From Bordetella sp. BOR01 (GTDB lineage: Bacteria; Pseudomonadota; Gammaproteobacteria; Burkholderiales; Burkholderiaceae_B), in the NCBI RefSeq assembly GCF_019218885.1, contig NZ_JAHUWT010000007.1:1-64000 (forward strand): a stretch of 64,000 bases of DNA. Reading direction: 5' to 3'. Positions within the stretch are counted from its first letter, which is position 1, and each line of letters begins with the position of its first letter. The notes beneath the pieces were generated by a model that did not search any database, was not told where the DNA came from, and saw nothing but the letters and a program-made list of their open reading frames with translations. Both the position numbers and the translations under genes were made by a program. Below are positions 26,473 to 35,439 of the stretch, piece after piece.

Positions 26473-28047
26473 TTATTTCTGGATATAGACGTCGCCGAAC
26501 GTCTCGTTCATGCCGATGGCTGTCTGCACCAGGTTCTTGACGTTGCTGCGATACAGCGTCGGGAACTCCATGTCGACCAGGAAGCCGTTGGCCACGTCGT
26601 TGACCAGTATGGTCTGGATCTTGCTGTAGAGCTCTTGCCGCTTGGCGGGATCGACTTCCGAGGCTGCCGCGGTCCAGAGCTTGTCGGCTTCCGGATTGTC
26701 GTAGCCCTGCACATTGGCGAAGGGTGAACCCTTGACCATGTTGGCGGCGGCATACAGGCGCTGCACGCCCAGCGCCGGGTCACCGTACTGGTAGGTGTAG
26801 TTGAGCGTCAGGTCGAAATCCCAGTTGCCGGTGCGGCTGGCCCAGCCGCCCGCGTCGGTGGATTCCATATTGATGTTGAAGCCCAGCTGTTCCATCGACT
26901 GCTTGATGTACTCGCCCAGCCGGTCCCAGGTGGGACCATACGGAAAGCCCAGGAATCGCACGGTGTAAGCGCCCGGGTCGATACCCGATTCCTTGATCAG
27001 TGCGCGCGCCTTCTTCATGTCGAAATCGATCGGCGGCATGTTCTTGTCATAGAACATCTCGGTGGTCACAAACGGGCTGGTGGCCACCTGGCCCAGGCCG
27101 AAGAAGATGTTGTTGACGATGAGCTTGCGGTTCAGCGCCGCCATGACGGCCTGGCGCACTTTGACGTTGTCGAAGGGCGGCGTGCGCATGTTGAACATCA
27201 AGTAGGCCTGGGGCGAGAACATTTCCCAGCCCTTGGTGGTGTACTCGACATTGGGCAGCGCGCGCAGGCGCTTGACGTCGACATTGTCGATATCGCCGCC
27301 GCGCAGTACGTCCACGCTGCCGCGCTCGAAGGCCACCGCGCGCGAGGCCGAATCGGGAATCACGTTGAACACCAGCTCGTCCAGGTAGGGCTGGCCTTCT
27401 TTCCAGTAGTTCGGATTGCGCTCGAGCTTGATGTATTCGCCGCGCTTCCATTCCTTGAACATGAACGGGCCCGTGCCCACCGGCTTCTGGTTGGCCGGAT
27501 TCTTCATGTAGTCGGTGCCAGCGTAGATATGCTTGGGCATCATCGGGGCAAAGCCCGGTTCGAACATCAGCATGAAGGCGGGAAAGGGAGTTTTCAGCCG
27601 GATAGTGACTGTGTGGTCGTCGACTTTCTCGACCTTGTCGAGGTAACGGCCCAGGATCACGCGGGCGCGGGCATGCGTCTTGGGCAGCAGTTCGCTGAGC
27701 GAGAACACCACGTCGTCGGCAGTGAAGGGCTTGCCGTCATGCCACTTGACGCCTTCTTGCAGGTGGAAGGTGTAGGCCATGCCGTCGGGCGTGACTTCCC
27801 ACGATTTGGCCAGGCCGGGCTGCGGCTTGAGGTCGAAGGAGTATGTCAGCAGGCTTTCGTAGATCTTGCCCGCCACGAACTGTGTGGGCGCCTGTTGGTT
27901 GAGCGCGGGGATCAGGATGGGCGGCTCGGGCTGGACGATCATCCTGAGCGTGCCGCCGCGCGTCTGAGCCTGCACTGCGGCCATGGGTACGGCGGCTATC
28001 AGGGCGAGCGCGCCTAGGGACAGTTTGAGGCGTGTTGTTAGTTTCAC
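26473..28047 (-). CDS. Peptide-type ABC transporter substrate-binding protein (family 5)
   Basis: A 524-residue periplasmic binding protein (SBP_bac_5). It starts at a GTG (28047) preceded by a strong GGAGG site, with a signal peptide of about 28 residues ending ...VQAQT. HLQEGVKWHDGKPFTADDVVFS is the family's conserved segment. Family members bind di- or oligopeptides, nickel or other solutes. It is the first gene of the operon and faces the MocR-type regulator. Confidence 0.92.
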   Translation of the reverse strand: MKLTTRLKLSLGALALIAAVPMAAVQAQTRGGTLRMIVQPEPPILIPALNQQAPTQFVAGKIYESLLTYSFDLKPQPGLAKSWEVTPDGMAYTFHLQEGVKWHDGKPFTADDVVFSLSELLPKTHARARVILGRYLDKVEKVDDHTVTIRLKTPFPAFMLMFEPGFAPMMPKHIYAGTDYMKNPANQKPVGTGPFMFKEWKRGEYIKLERNPNYWKEGQPYLDELVFNVIPDSASRAVAFERGSVDVLRGGDIDNVDVKRLRALPNVEYTTKGWEMFSPQAYLMFNMRTPPFDNVKVRQAVMAALNRKLIVNNIFFGLGQVATSPFVTTEMFYDKNMPPIDFDMKKARALIKESGIDPGAYTVRFLGFPYGPTWDRLGEYIKQSMEQLGFNINMESTDAGGWASRTGNWDFDLTLNYTYQYGDPALGVQRLYAAANMVKGSPFANVQGYDNPEADKLWTAAASEVDPAKRQELYSKIQTILVNDVANGFLVDMEFPTLYRSNVKNLVQTAIGMNETFGDVYIQK

Positions 28048-28286
28048 TGTGAACCTCCGGGCATTGAATGGAAGGCGAGTGGACGGCGCCAGGCTCCTGT
28101 GCGCGGGCAACCGTGCCACGCCGCCACGCGGGTGCTACGGGTGGAACAGGTAAAGCGTGATGTGTTGCGCGGGCCTCAAGCGGGCCAGGGCACGACGGCG
28201 GCAAGTTGCGGCAAGTCCGGTTGCATGGTTTTCCCCTTGGCGTTTATGTGGACGTTTTCTGCTTGCGCTGAGGCAGCGTATCGGAT

Positions 28287-28312
28287 ATTTGGTACTCTCA
28301 ATAGGTCCAAAT
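28287..28312. promoter_or_regulatory. Probable MocR operator in the divergent promoter region
   Basis: ATTTGG and CCAAAT form an inverted repeat separated by 14 bases; overlapping it are two direct GGTAC/GGTCC elements 10 bases apart. MocR/GabR-type regulators usually bind paired direct repeats. The site lies 24 bases upstream of the regulator's start, in the 288-base gap before the ABC operon. The rest of this gap shows no gene. Confidence 0.45.
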
Positions 28313-28335
28313 CGTTTTTTGTTTCTGGTGCCACT

Positions 28336-29886
28336 TTGAAAGAACTGATTCTGTCCGAGTGCCTGTTGCAGCGATTGGAACGCGGTACAGCCATTCCACT
28401 GTCGAGGCAGATCTACGACATTCTGCGGCGGCTGATCCTGGACGGCGACGTGCCCGCCGGAACCAAGCTACCCGCCACCCGCGCATTGGCCACGGATACA
28501 GGGTTATCCCGTAATACCGTCCTGCACGCTTACGATCAGTTGCTGGCCGAGGGGTACCTGGTTTCGGCATTCGGAAGTGGTACCTTTGTTTCCGATACCG
28601 TGCCGGCCGCACAGCAACCCCCCGCTGCCGATTGCCAGCCCGGGGCAGTATTGCCGCCGCAGTTCGCCTTGTCGCGGCGCGGGTCGCGGCTGGTACATGA
28701 GGCATCGGCCTCGGACGGCCAATGGGGCGCCTTTGTGCCGGGCGTACCCGATGTCTCGCTGTTTCCGCGTGCCGTGTGGGCCCGCCTGCAGGGGCGCCGG
28801 TGGCGGCAACCCCAGCCCGAACTGTTGACCTATGCGCACGGCGCCGGGTATATGCCGTTGCGCCGTGCGCTGGCCGAGCACCTGAGGTTGTCGCGTTCGG
28901 TGAAATGCGAGGCCGACCAGATCGTGCTGACCAGCGGCATCCACCAGTCATTGAGCCTGCTGGCGCGGCTGCTGGGCGACCACGGCAATACGGCCTGGAT
29001 GGAGAACCCTGGTTATTGGGGCGCGCGCTCGACCCTGGAAGCCTGTGGCATTACGCCTGTACCGGTGGCGGTCGACGGCGAGGGCATGGCCCCCAGTACT
29101 TTGCAACTGCGCGAGCCGCCACGCTTCATTTTCGTTACCCCGTCGCATCAATATCCACTGGGCATGGTAATGAGCCTGGCGCGGCGCCGCATGTTGCTCG
29201 AATACGCCCATACGCGTGGCGCGTGGATTGTCGAAGATGACTACGACAGCGAGTTCCGCTTCGACGGCCGGCCTATTGCATCGCTGCAAGGCCTGGACGA
29301 GCATGACCGGGTGCTGTACTTGGGCACGTTTTCCAAGACCCTGTTCCCCGGCTTCCGGTTGGGCTATATGGTCTTGCCCAAGCCGCTGGCCAGCCACATG
29401 GCGACGGGGTTGTCCGAGCTATACCGGGAAGGGCGCCTGATGGATCAGGCGGTGCTGGCGGATTTCATCGAGGGCGGGCACTACGCCAACCATATCCGGC
29501 GCATGCGGCAACGCTACTCGGCCCGCCAGGCGCTGTTGCGCGACGCCATCACGGCACGCTTCGGCACCGACTGGCCGATCTCCACCCATGAGGCGGGCCT
29601 GCACCTGGTCATGCACCTGCCCGACGGCACCGATGACCTGGGTATTTCCATCGCGGCACGCACGCTGGACCTGCACGCACGGCCCCTGTCCCGCTACTAT
29701 GCCAGTGAGCGCGATGCCCGGCCCGGGTTGCTGCTGGGGTACGCTTGTGTGCCCGAGGCGGAGATCCGTCCGGCCTTCGACCGGCTGGTGCAGGTGATTA
29801 CGCCCGCGCTGGAGCATATGCAACGGTCGCAGCGCCAGGCCGTATACAGCGATAAACTGAACGCCGAGGCGTGGAGCGGAGCCTAG
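28336..29886 (+). CDS. MocR/PdxR family transcriptional regulator (GntR HTH + aminotransferase fold)
   Basis: A 516-residue regulator. The N-terminal GntR helix-turn-helix (LSRQIYDILRRLILDGDVPA to LSRNTVLHAYDQLLAEGYL) is joined by a linker to a fold-type I aminotransferase domain that senses PLP-amine adducts; GTFSKTLFPGFRLGY contains the PLP Lys. Start: the TTG at 28336 is the best in-frame start next to the HTH; no ATG fits. It is divergent from the ABC/gabT operon and probably controls it, as GabR does gabT. The tartrate dehydrogenase gene follows 61 bases downstream. Confidence 0.85.
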   Translation: MKELILSECLLQRLERGTAIPLSRQIYDILRRLILDGDVPAGTKLPATRALATDTGLSRNTVLHAYDQLLAEGYLVSAFGSGTFVSDTVPAAQQPPAADCQPGAVLPPQFALSRRGSRLVHEASASDGQWGAFVPGVPDVSLFPRAVWARLQGRRWRQPQPELLTYAHGAGYMPLRRALAEHLRLSRSVKCEADQIVLTSGIHQSLSLLARLLGDHGNTAWMENPGYWGARSTLEACGITPVPVAVDGEGMAPSTLQLREPPRFIFVTPSHQYPLGMVMSLARRRMLLEYAHTRGAWIVEDDYDSEFRFDGRPIASLQGLDEHDRVLYLGTFSKTLFPGFRLGYMVLPKPLASHMATGLSELYREGRLMDQAVLADFIEGGHYANHIRRMRQRYSARQALLRDAITARFGTDWPISTHEAGLHLVMHLPDGTDDLGISIAARTLDLHARPLSRYYASERDARPGLLLGYACVPEAEIRPAFDRLVQVITPALEHMQRSQRQAVYSDKLNAEAWSGA

Positions 29887-29947
29887 CAGCACCCTGTTGT
29901 GCCGCCAGCCGCGCCGGACCAAGGCAGACATCAACTGGAGAACATCG

Positions 29948-31018
29948 GTGGCAGGAAATAAACACAAGATCGCGGTCATCCCTGGCGATGGCATTGGCAA
30001 AGAGGTGGTGCCCGAGGGGTTGCGCGTACTGGATGCCGTGGCCACGCGCTTCGGCATCGACTTCCAGTGGGACCATTTCGACTGGAGCTGCGATTACTAC
30101 GCCAAGCACGGCAAGATGATGCCCGATGACTGGGCTACCCAGATCGGCGGCCACGAAGCGATATTCTTCGGCGCCATCGGCTGGCCCGCCACCGTGCCCG
30201 ACCACGAGGCGCTGTGGGGATCGCTGTTTCGCTTTCGCCGCGACTTCGACCAGTACATCAACTTGCGCCCCGTGCGGCTGATGCCGGGCGTGCCGTCGCC
30301 GCTGGCCGATCGCAAACCGGGCGATATCGATTTCTTCATCGTCCGCGAGAACACCGAAGGCGAGTATTCCAACAGCGGCGGCCGGCTGTTCGCGGGCACC
30401 GAGCGCGAAGTGGTGATTCAGGAAAGCGTGTTCACCCGCGTGGGTGCCGATCGGGTGCTGAAGTTTGCCTTCGAACTGGCGCAAAAGCGCGGCAAGCACC
30501 TGACCGCTGCCACCAAGTCCAACGGCATTTCCATTTCCATGCCCTGGTGGGACGAGCGCGTGGCCGACATTGCCGGCCAGTATCCGGACGTGCGCTGGGA
30601 CAAGTACCACATCGACATCCTGTGCGCGCACTTTGTGCAGCACCCCGATTGGTTCGACGTGGTGGTGGCCTCGAACCTGTTCGGCGACATCCTGTCGGAT
30701 CTGGGGCCGGCGTGCACCGGCACCATCGGCATCGCGCCGTCGGCCAACCTGAATCCCGAGCGCAAGTTCCCGTCGCTGTTCGAGCCGGTGCATGGTTCGG
30801 CGCCTGACATCTATGGCAAGAGCATTGCCAACCCCATCGGCCAGATCTGGAGCGGTGCGCTGATGCTGGATTTCCTGGGCTATCCGCAGGCTTCGCAGGC
30901 CGTCGTCAGCGCGATTGAAACCGTGCTGGCCAACGGGCCACGTACCCGCGACATGAAAGGCACGGCCTCCACGCAAGATGTGGGCAAGGCCATTGCCGAA
31001 CTGGTGGCGGCAGGCTGA
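29948..31018 (+). CDS. ttuC: Tartrate dehydrogenase/decarboxylase family protein
   Basis: A 356-residue member of the isocitrate/isopropylmalate dehydrogenase family, TtuC branch, which oxidises tartrate or D-malate with NAD and Mn. IAVIPGDGIGKEVVPEGLRV, FFIVRENTEGEYSN and VASNLFGDILSDLG are the family segments. The GTG at 29948 with GGAG 8 bases upstream is the best start. It follows the MocR gene in the same direction; a functional link to the amine pathway is not evident. Confidence 0.87.
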   Translation: MAGNKHKIAVIPGDGIGKEVVPEGLRVLDAVATRFGIDFQWDHFDWSCDYYAKHGKMMPDDWATQIGGHEAIFFGAIGWPATVPDHEALWGSLFRFRRDFDQYINLRPVRLMPGVPSPLADRKPGDIDFFIVRENTEGEYSNSGGRLFAGTEREVVIQESVFTRVGADRVLKFAFELAQKRGKHLTAATKSNGISISMPWWDERVADIAGQYPDVRWDKYHIDILCAHFVQHPDWFDVVVASNLFGDILSDLGPACTGTIGIAPSANLNPERKFPSLFEPVHGSAPDIYGKSIANPIGQIWSGALMLDFLGYPQASQAVVSAIETVLANGPRTRDMKGTASTQDVGKAIAELVAAG

Positions 31019-31039
31019 TCGCCTGAACCGCAAGTGTCG

Positions 31040-31070
31040 GATACCCGGCAGGCTACGCTGCCCCGGTATC
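31040..31070. terminator. Imperfect hairpin between convergent genes
   Basis: GATACCCGGCAG pairs imperfectly with CTGCCCCGGTATC in the 81-base gap between the tartrate dehydrogenase gene and the convergent emrB-like gene. It may act as a bidirectional terminator. No clear T-run is seen. Confidence 0.4.
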
Positions 31071-31099
31071 AGACCCTGGCCGTGCCGTCGTAGGCCTGC

Positions 31100-32689
31100 T
31101 CAGTGCGCTCCGGCGGCAGCCTCGGCCGCGCCACCGCCGCCGGCCGCGGTTTTTTCCCGCCCGTGGGCAAACCACACCAGGCCGGTCAACAGGATGAAGA
31201 TCACCCCTGACGCATAGAACACGTCCAGCGCGGACATGGTGAATGCTTGCGTGTTGATCATGCCGTCCAGGCGCGTGATGGCTTCCTGGTGCGACAGCCC
31301 CAGGCTGTTCTGCAACGTGGCAACGGCCTGGTCGAACGGCTGGTGGCCGGGGGAGGCGATTTCGGTCAGGCGGGCGTGGTGCTGCGAGGCCCGGTTTTCC
31401 CAAAGCGTGGTGGCGATCGAGGTGCCGAACGCGCCGGCGGTCAGCCGGGCGAAGTTCGACAGGCCCGACGCCGCCGGGATGCGCCAGGGCTCCAGCCCCG
31501 ACAAGGTGATCGACGTCAGCGGCACGAAGAACGCCGCCATGGCGGCGCCCTGGATGATGGTGGGGATCATCAGCGTGCGTATGTCGACTTGCGGGGTGAA
31601 GTTGGCGCGCATGAAGCACACCAGCGCGAAGATCAGGAAGGCCCCCGTCACCAGCACTCGCGCGTCGCGCGTGGCCAGCGCCTTGCCTATGAAGGGCGTG
31701 AGCAGGATGGCCAGCAGTCCGACCGGCGCGGTTACCAGGCCGGCATAGGTGGCGGTGTAGCCCATGTTGCTTTGCAGCCAGAGCGGCAGCAGCACCACGT
31801 TGCCGAAGAAGACGCCATAGGCCACGGCCAGCGTCAGCGCGCCTACCGTGAAATTGCGCTCTTTGAACAGGCGCAGGTCGACTACCGGGTGCGCGTCGGT
31901 CAGTTCCCAGATCAGGAAGAACACGAAGGCGACAACCGCCACCAGGGCCAGGCCCAGGATCACCGGGCTGGCGAACCAGTCCAGTTCCTTGCCTTTATCC
32001 AGCATGATCTGCAGCGAGCCCACCCACACGACCAGCAGCACCAGCCCGACTTTGTCGATCGGCAGCTTGCGGGTGGCCGATTCACGGTCGCGATAGATGC
32101 GCCAACTGATCCATGCCGCCAGCAAGCCTACGGGTACGTTGATGTAGAAGATCCATGGCCAGGTGTAGTTGTCGGATATCCATCCCCCCAGCAATGGCCC
32201 GGCCACGGGCGCCACCAGTGTGGTCATGGACCACACGGCCAGCGCCATGCCCGCCTTCGACTTGGGAAAGCTCGACAGCATCAGTGCCTGCGACAGCGGG
32301 ATCATGGGGCCGGCCACGGCGCCCTGCAGTACGCGGAAGGCGATCAGGGCCTCGAGCGATGGAGAGAACCCGCACAGCCACGAGGCAATCACGAACAGCA
32401 GGGTCGACGTCAGGAACAGGCGCACCTGGCCGAAACGCTGGGTCAGCCAGCCGGTCAGCGGCACCGTGATCGCGTTGGCCACTGCGAACGATGTGATGAC
32501 CCATGTGCCTTGGCTGGTGCTTACGCCCAGGTCGCCCGAAATCGTGGGGATCGAGACGTTGGCGATCGAGGTGTCCAGCACATTCATGAACACCGCGGTC
32601 GACAGCGCGATCGAGCCGATGATGCGGGTTGCCCCCTCGAGGGGGGGCGGTGCGCCGCCTGCCGAAGAAGGACGGGACGTGATGCTCAT
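31100..32689 (-). CDS. EmrB/DHA2 family MFS drug exporter
   Basis: A 529-residue, 14-helix MFS exporter. TAVFMNVLDTSIANVSIPTI is the DHA2 start motif and GTWVITSFAVANAITVPLTG follows. It forms the inner-membrane part of a tripartite efflux pump with the EmrA-like protein and the outer-membrane factor encoded upstream. Its ATG overlaps the emrA stop (ATGA). Residues 11-22 (GGAPPPLEGATR) are encoded by a GC-rich palindromic element just before the first membrane helix. Confidence 0.9.
   Translation of the reverse strand: MSITSRPSSAGGAPPPLEGATRIIGSIALSTAVFMNVLDTSIANVSIPTISGDLGVSTSQGTWVITSFAVANAITVPLTGWLTQRFGQVRLFLTSTLLFVIASWLCGFSPSLEALIAFRVLQGAVAGPMIPLSQALMLSSFPKSKAGMALAVWSMTTLVAPVAGPLLGGWISDNYTWPWIFYINVPVGLLAAWISWRIYRDRESATRKLPIDKVGLVLLVVWVGSLQIMLDKGKELDWFASPVILGLALVAVVAFVFFLIWELTDAHPVVDLRLFKERNFTVGALTLAVAYGVFFGNVVLLPLWLQSNMGYTATYAGLVTAPVGLLAILLTPFIGKALATRDARVLVTGAFLIFALVCFMRANFTPQVDIRTLMIPTIIQGAAMAAFFVPLTSITLSGLEPWRIPAASGLSNFARLTAGAFGTSIATTLWENRASQHHARLTEIASPGHQPFDQAVATLQNSLGLSHQEAITRLDGMINTQAFTMSALDVFYASGVIFILLTGLVWFAHGREKTAAGGGGAAEAAAGAH
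32632..32645. repeat. GC-rich perfect palindrome inside the emrB start region
   Basis: CCCCCTCGAGGGGG is a 14-bp perfect palindrome translated as part of the exporter's N-terminal tail. It resembles the C-run/G-run hairpin after aroC at the end of the window, suggesting a dispersed palindromic element. Confidence 0.45.
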
Positions 32690-33876
32690 GATGCCAGGTT
32701 GGCCTTGATGATCTTGGCGATCAGGGCGTCGGTCTCGGCTTGTGTATCGGCAAAGGCCTGGGTGGACCATGCCGGCTCATGGCGCTGCGGCAGTGGGGCG
32801 AGCTGGTCGCCGCCCTTGCTGACATCGACCTCGACGTCCATGGACAAGCCGACGCGCAGCGGGTGCGTCTTGAGTTCTTCAGGGTCGAGCTCGATGCGCA
32901 CGGGCACGCGCTGCACCACCTTGATCCAGTTGCCGGTGGCGTTCTGCGCCGGCAGCAGCGCAAAGGCACTGCCGGTGCCCGCGTCCAGGCCCGCCACGGT
33001 ACCTTGGTAGGTGACCGAGTTGCCGTACATGTCGGCCGTCAGGGTGACCGATTGGCCGGGATGCATGCGACGTAGCTGACCTTCCTTGAAATTGGCCTCG
33101 ACCCAGACCTGGTCCAGCGGCACCACGTTCATCAGCGTGGATCCCGGGGCGACGCGCTGGCCCACCTGCACGCTGCGGCGTGCAATCAAGCCGTCCACCG
33201 GCGCCGGCAGCACCGTGCGCGAGCGGGCCAGCCACGCGTCGCGCAGCCTGGCGGCGGCCTGGCGCACGTCGGGATGGTCGGCGATGGTGGTGTTGTCGGT
33301 CAGGGCCTGGTTGGTGGCCAGCCTGGCCTGGGCGGCGGCCAGGGCCGCCTTGGCCTGGGCCAGGCCAGACTGCGCCGATTTCAGCGCGGTCTGGGCGTGC
33401 AGCAATTCTTCGCCGCTGACGCCGCCGGATTTGGCCAGTGTCTGGCGGCGCTGCAGATCGGCCTGGGCGCGGTTCAGGTCGGCCTGGGCGCGCGCGATAT
33501 CGGCCTGGCGGACGTCGACGTCGGCGGCCAGGGAGTCGTTCTGTGCATACAGTGTGCGTACCTGGCGCACGGTTTGGGCCAGTTGGGCTTCGGCCTGCTG
33601 CAGCGCCACTTCGGTGTCGGCCGGATCCAGCCGCACCAGCGGCTGGCCGGCGCGCACGAGTTCGGTGTCGCCGGCCTCGATGGCAATGACGGTGCCGGGT
33701 ACTTGCGGCGTGATCTGCACCAGGTTGCCGTGTACGTAGGCGTCGTCCGTGCTTTCCACGCGGGAACCGAACAGTGCCCACCAGATGGCATACAGGACAG
33801 CCAGCACGATGAAGGCGCCAGCGGCGATCAGCAGCAGGCGTTTGCGGGCGGGATTGGCTACGGGAGTTGCGGTCAT
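32686..33876 (-). CDS. EmrA/HlyD family membrane-fusion protein
   Basis: A 396-residue periplasmic adaptor with one N-terminal membrane anchor (LLLIAAGAFIVLAVLYAIWW), a lipoyl half-motif (VQITPQVPGTVIAIEAGDTE), a long Ala/Gln-rich coiled-coil hairpin and the matching second half (PVDGLIARRSVQVGQRV). It links the EmrB-like exporter to the outer-membrane factor. The ATG at 33876 is preferred; a TTG at 33900 would overlap the upstream stop and add 8 residues. Confidence 0.9.
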   Translation of the reverse strand: MTATPVANPARKRLLLIAAGAFIVLAVLYAIWWALFGSRVESTDDAYVHGNLVQITPQVPGTVIAIEAGDTELVRAGQPLVRLDPADTEVALQQAEAQLAQTVRQVRTLYAQNDSLAADVDVRQADIARAQADLNRAQADLQRRQTLAKSGGVSGEELLHAQTALKSAQSGLAQAKAALAAAQARLATNQALTDNTTIADHPDVRQAAARLRDAWLARSRTVLPAPVDGLIARRSVQVGQRVAPGSTLMNVVPLDQVWVEANFKEGQLRRMHPGQSVTLTADMYGNSVTYQGTVAGLDAGTGSAFALLPAQNATGNWIKVVQRVPVRIELDPEELKTHPLRVGLSMDVEVDVSKGGDQLAPLPQRHEPAWSTQAFADTQAETDALIAKIIKANLAS

Positions 33877-33896
33877 GACTTCGGGATCCGGGTCGG

Positions 33897-35315
33897 TCAA
33901 TGAGAAGAGGGCTGGGCCTGGTCGGCGGCCGGCGGCGTGTAGCCACCGCCTAGCGCATAGGCGAGGTCGGCGTCGAGCTGGTAGGCGCGAAAGCGCAGGT
34001 CGGTATCGAGGCGGGCCTGGGTCAATACGCCGGTCTGGGCCACCAGAACGGTCAGGTAATTGCCCATGCCGGCGCGATAACGCTGTACGGCCAGGCCGTA
34101 GGCGGCGTCGATGGCCTCGCGGGCTTGCCGTTGCTGGGCGGTCTCGCGGCCGAGCAACCCCAGCGCGTCCAGCGCGTCGGCCACCTGGCGTACCGCGTCG
34201 AGCACGCTCTGGTTGTAATCCGACACCGCCAGGTCGGCATCGGCACGCCGGCCGGCCAGGTTGGCATTGAGGGCGCCGCCGTGGAAGATCGGCAGCGTGA
34301 TGGCCGGGCCGATGCCCAGGCTGCGGCTGCCGGCATCGAGCAGGTTGCCGGTGCCTATCGCCTGGAAACCGGCGAAGGCAACCAGGTTGACGTTAGGGTA
34401 GAACTCGGCGCGCGCGGCATCGATATGGCGGCGGGCGGCCTCGGCACGCCACCGTGCCGCCGTGATATCGGCACGGTGTCCCAGCAGGTCCAGCGGCACG
34501 CTGGCGGGCACCACGCCGGCCGGCGCGGCCAGCGCCACCGGCTGCAACTGCTGGCCACGTGCCGGGCCGGCACCGGCCAGCGCCGCGGCCTGGTTGCGCA
34601 ATTGCGCGATGGTGGTCTCGGTCTGGGTCAGTTCGACCTTGGCGGCTGCCAGCGACGATTCAGCCTGCTTGACCTCGACCTGCGTGTCCAGCCCGGCATT
34701 CTGGCGGCCCTGGGTCAGCTTGAGCACGTCTTCGCGCTGGGCCACGATGCGCTGCAGTACCTGGTGCTGGGCGAACGCATTCTGCAGGTTCAGGTAGCTG
34801 CGCGCCACGGCGCGTGCCAGCAGGTTGCGCGCCGCCTGCGCGTCGGCCTGGGCGGCCGCCTGCTGCGAGACGGCAGCGCTGAGCCGTGCGCGGTTCTTGC
34901 CCCAGAAGTCCAGCTCATAGCTGAAGTCCAGCGCGAGGCGGTTGTCGGAACTGACGCTGCCGGCCAGCGGCGGCTGGTAGATGTAGTTCTCGGGCAGGTG
35001 CTGGCGGGTGAGATCGTAATTGGCGTCCACCTGCGGGAACAGCGGCGCGCGTGCACCGCGCACGGCGGCATTGGCCTGGGCCAGCCTTGCCTGCGCCGCG
35101 GTCATCGACGGGTTGCTGGCCAGGGCTTCGGCCATCAGCGTATCGAGCTGGCTGTCGCCGTAGCGCCGCCACCATTGCGTGTCAGGCCAAGTGACAGACT
35201 TGCCCTGCAGGCCGAGCCGCGCGGCGTCGAGCTGTGCCACGGGTTCGGTGGCGGGGTCCATTGAGGCGCAACCGCCCAAGGCCAGTAACAGAACCATGGG
35301 AATTAGGGATTTCAT
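33897..35315 (-). CDS. Outer-membrane efflux lipoprotein (NodT/OprM family)
   Basis: A 472-residue TolC-like outer-membrane factor. The signal peptide ends in the lipobox LGGCAS, so the mature protein starts with a lipidated Cys. Two OEP repeats with long helices follow. It is the first gene of the efflux operon after marR and its end lies 20 bases before the emrA ATG. The start at 35315 fits the signal peptide. Confidence 0.9.
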   Translation of the reverse strand: MKSLIPMVLLLALGGCASMDPATEPVAQLDAARLGLQGKSVTWPDTQWWRRYGDSQLDTLMAEALASNPSMTAAQARLAQANAAVRGARAPLFPQVDANYDLTRQHLPENYIYQPPLAGSVSSDNRLALDFSYELDFWGKNRARLSAAVSQQAAAQADAQAARNLLARAVARSYLNLQNAFAQHQVLQRIVAQREDVLKLTQGRQNAGLDTQVEVKQAESSLAAAKVELTQTETTIAQLRNQAAALAGAGPARGQQLQPVALAAPAGVVPASVPLDLLGHRADITAARWRAEAARRHIDAARAEFYPNVNLVAFAGFQAIGTGNLLDAGSRSLGIGPAITLPIFHGGALNANLAGRRADADLAVSDYNQSVLDAVRQVADALDALGLLGRETAQQRQAREAIDAAYGLAVQRYRAGMGNYLTVLVAQTGVLTQARLDTDLRFRAYQLDADLAYALGGGYTPPAADQAQPSSH

Positions 35316-35352
35316 CCTGACGTTTTGCTGAAAGTTGTTGATTGAACTGTAT

Positions 35353-35364
35353 TTGACTAGGCAG
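35353..35364 (-). promoter_or_regulatory. Second MarR-type operator, upstream of the efflux genes
   Basis: TTGACTAGGCAG matches the marR operator palindrome TTGCCTAGGCAA at 10 of 12 positions and lies about 40 bases upstream of the outer-membrane factor start, directly before an ATACAG -10-like hexamer on the leftward strand. Confidence 0.6.
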
Positions 35365-35439
35365 GTAGTGTGGCGCAATTTGGGAAATGGGGTGCGAATC
35401 TCCCCGATCCGGTCCCGGGTTTACCCGAGGGCCGCGCCG

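Noticed and set aside
28048-28335. Small gene in the ABC/MocR divergent gap
   Set aside because: Only shadow frames without ribosome sites are seen; the gap is better explained as a regulatory region.
31247-33010. Rightward frame opposite emrB and emrA
   Set aside because: It is antisense to two clear efflux genes; Gln/His/Arg-rich composition, no motif.
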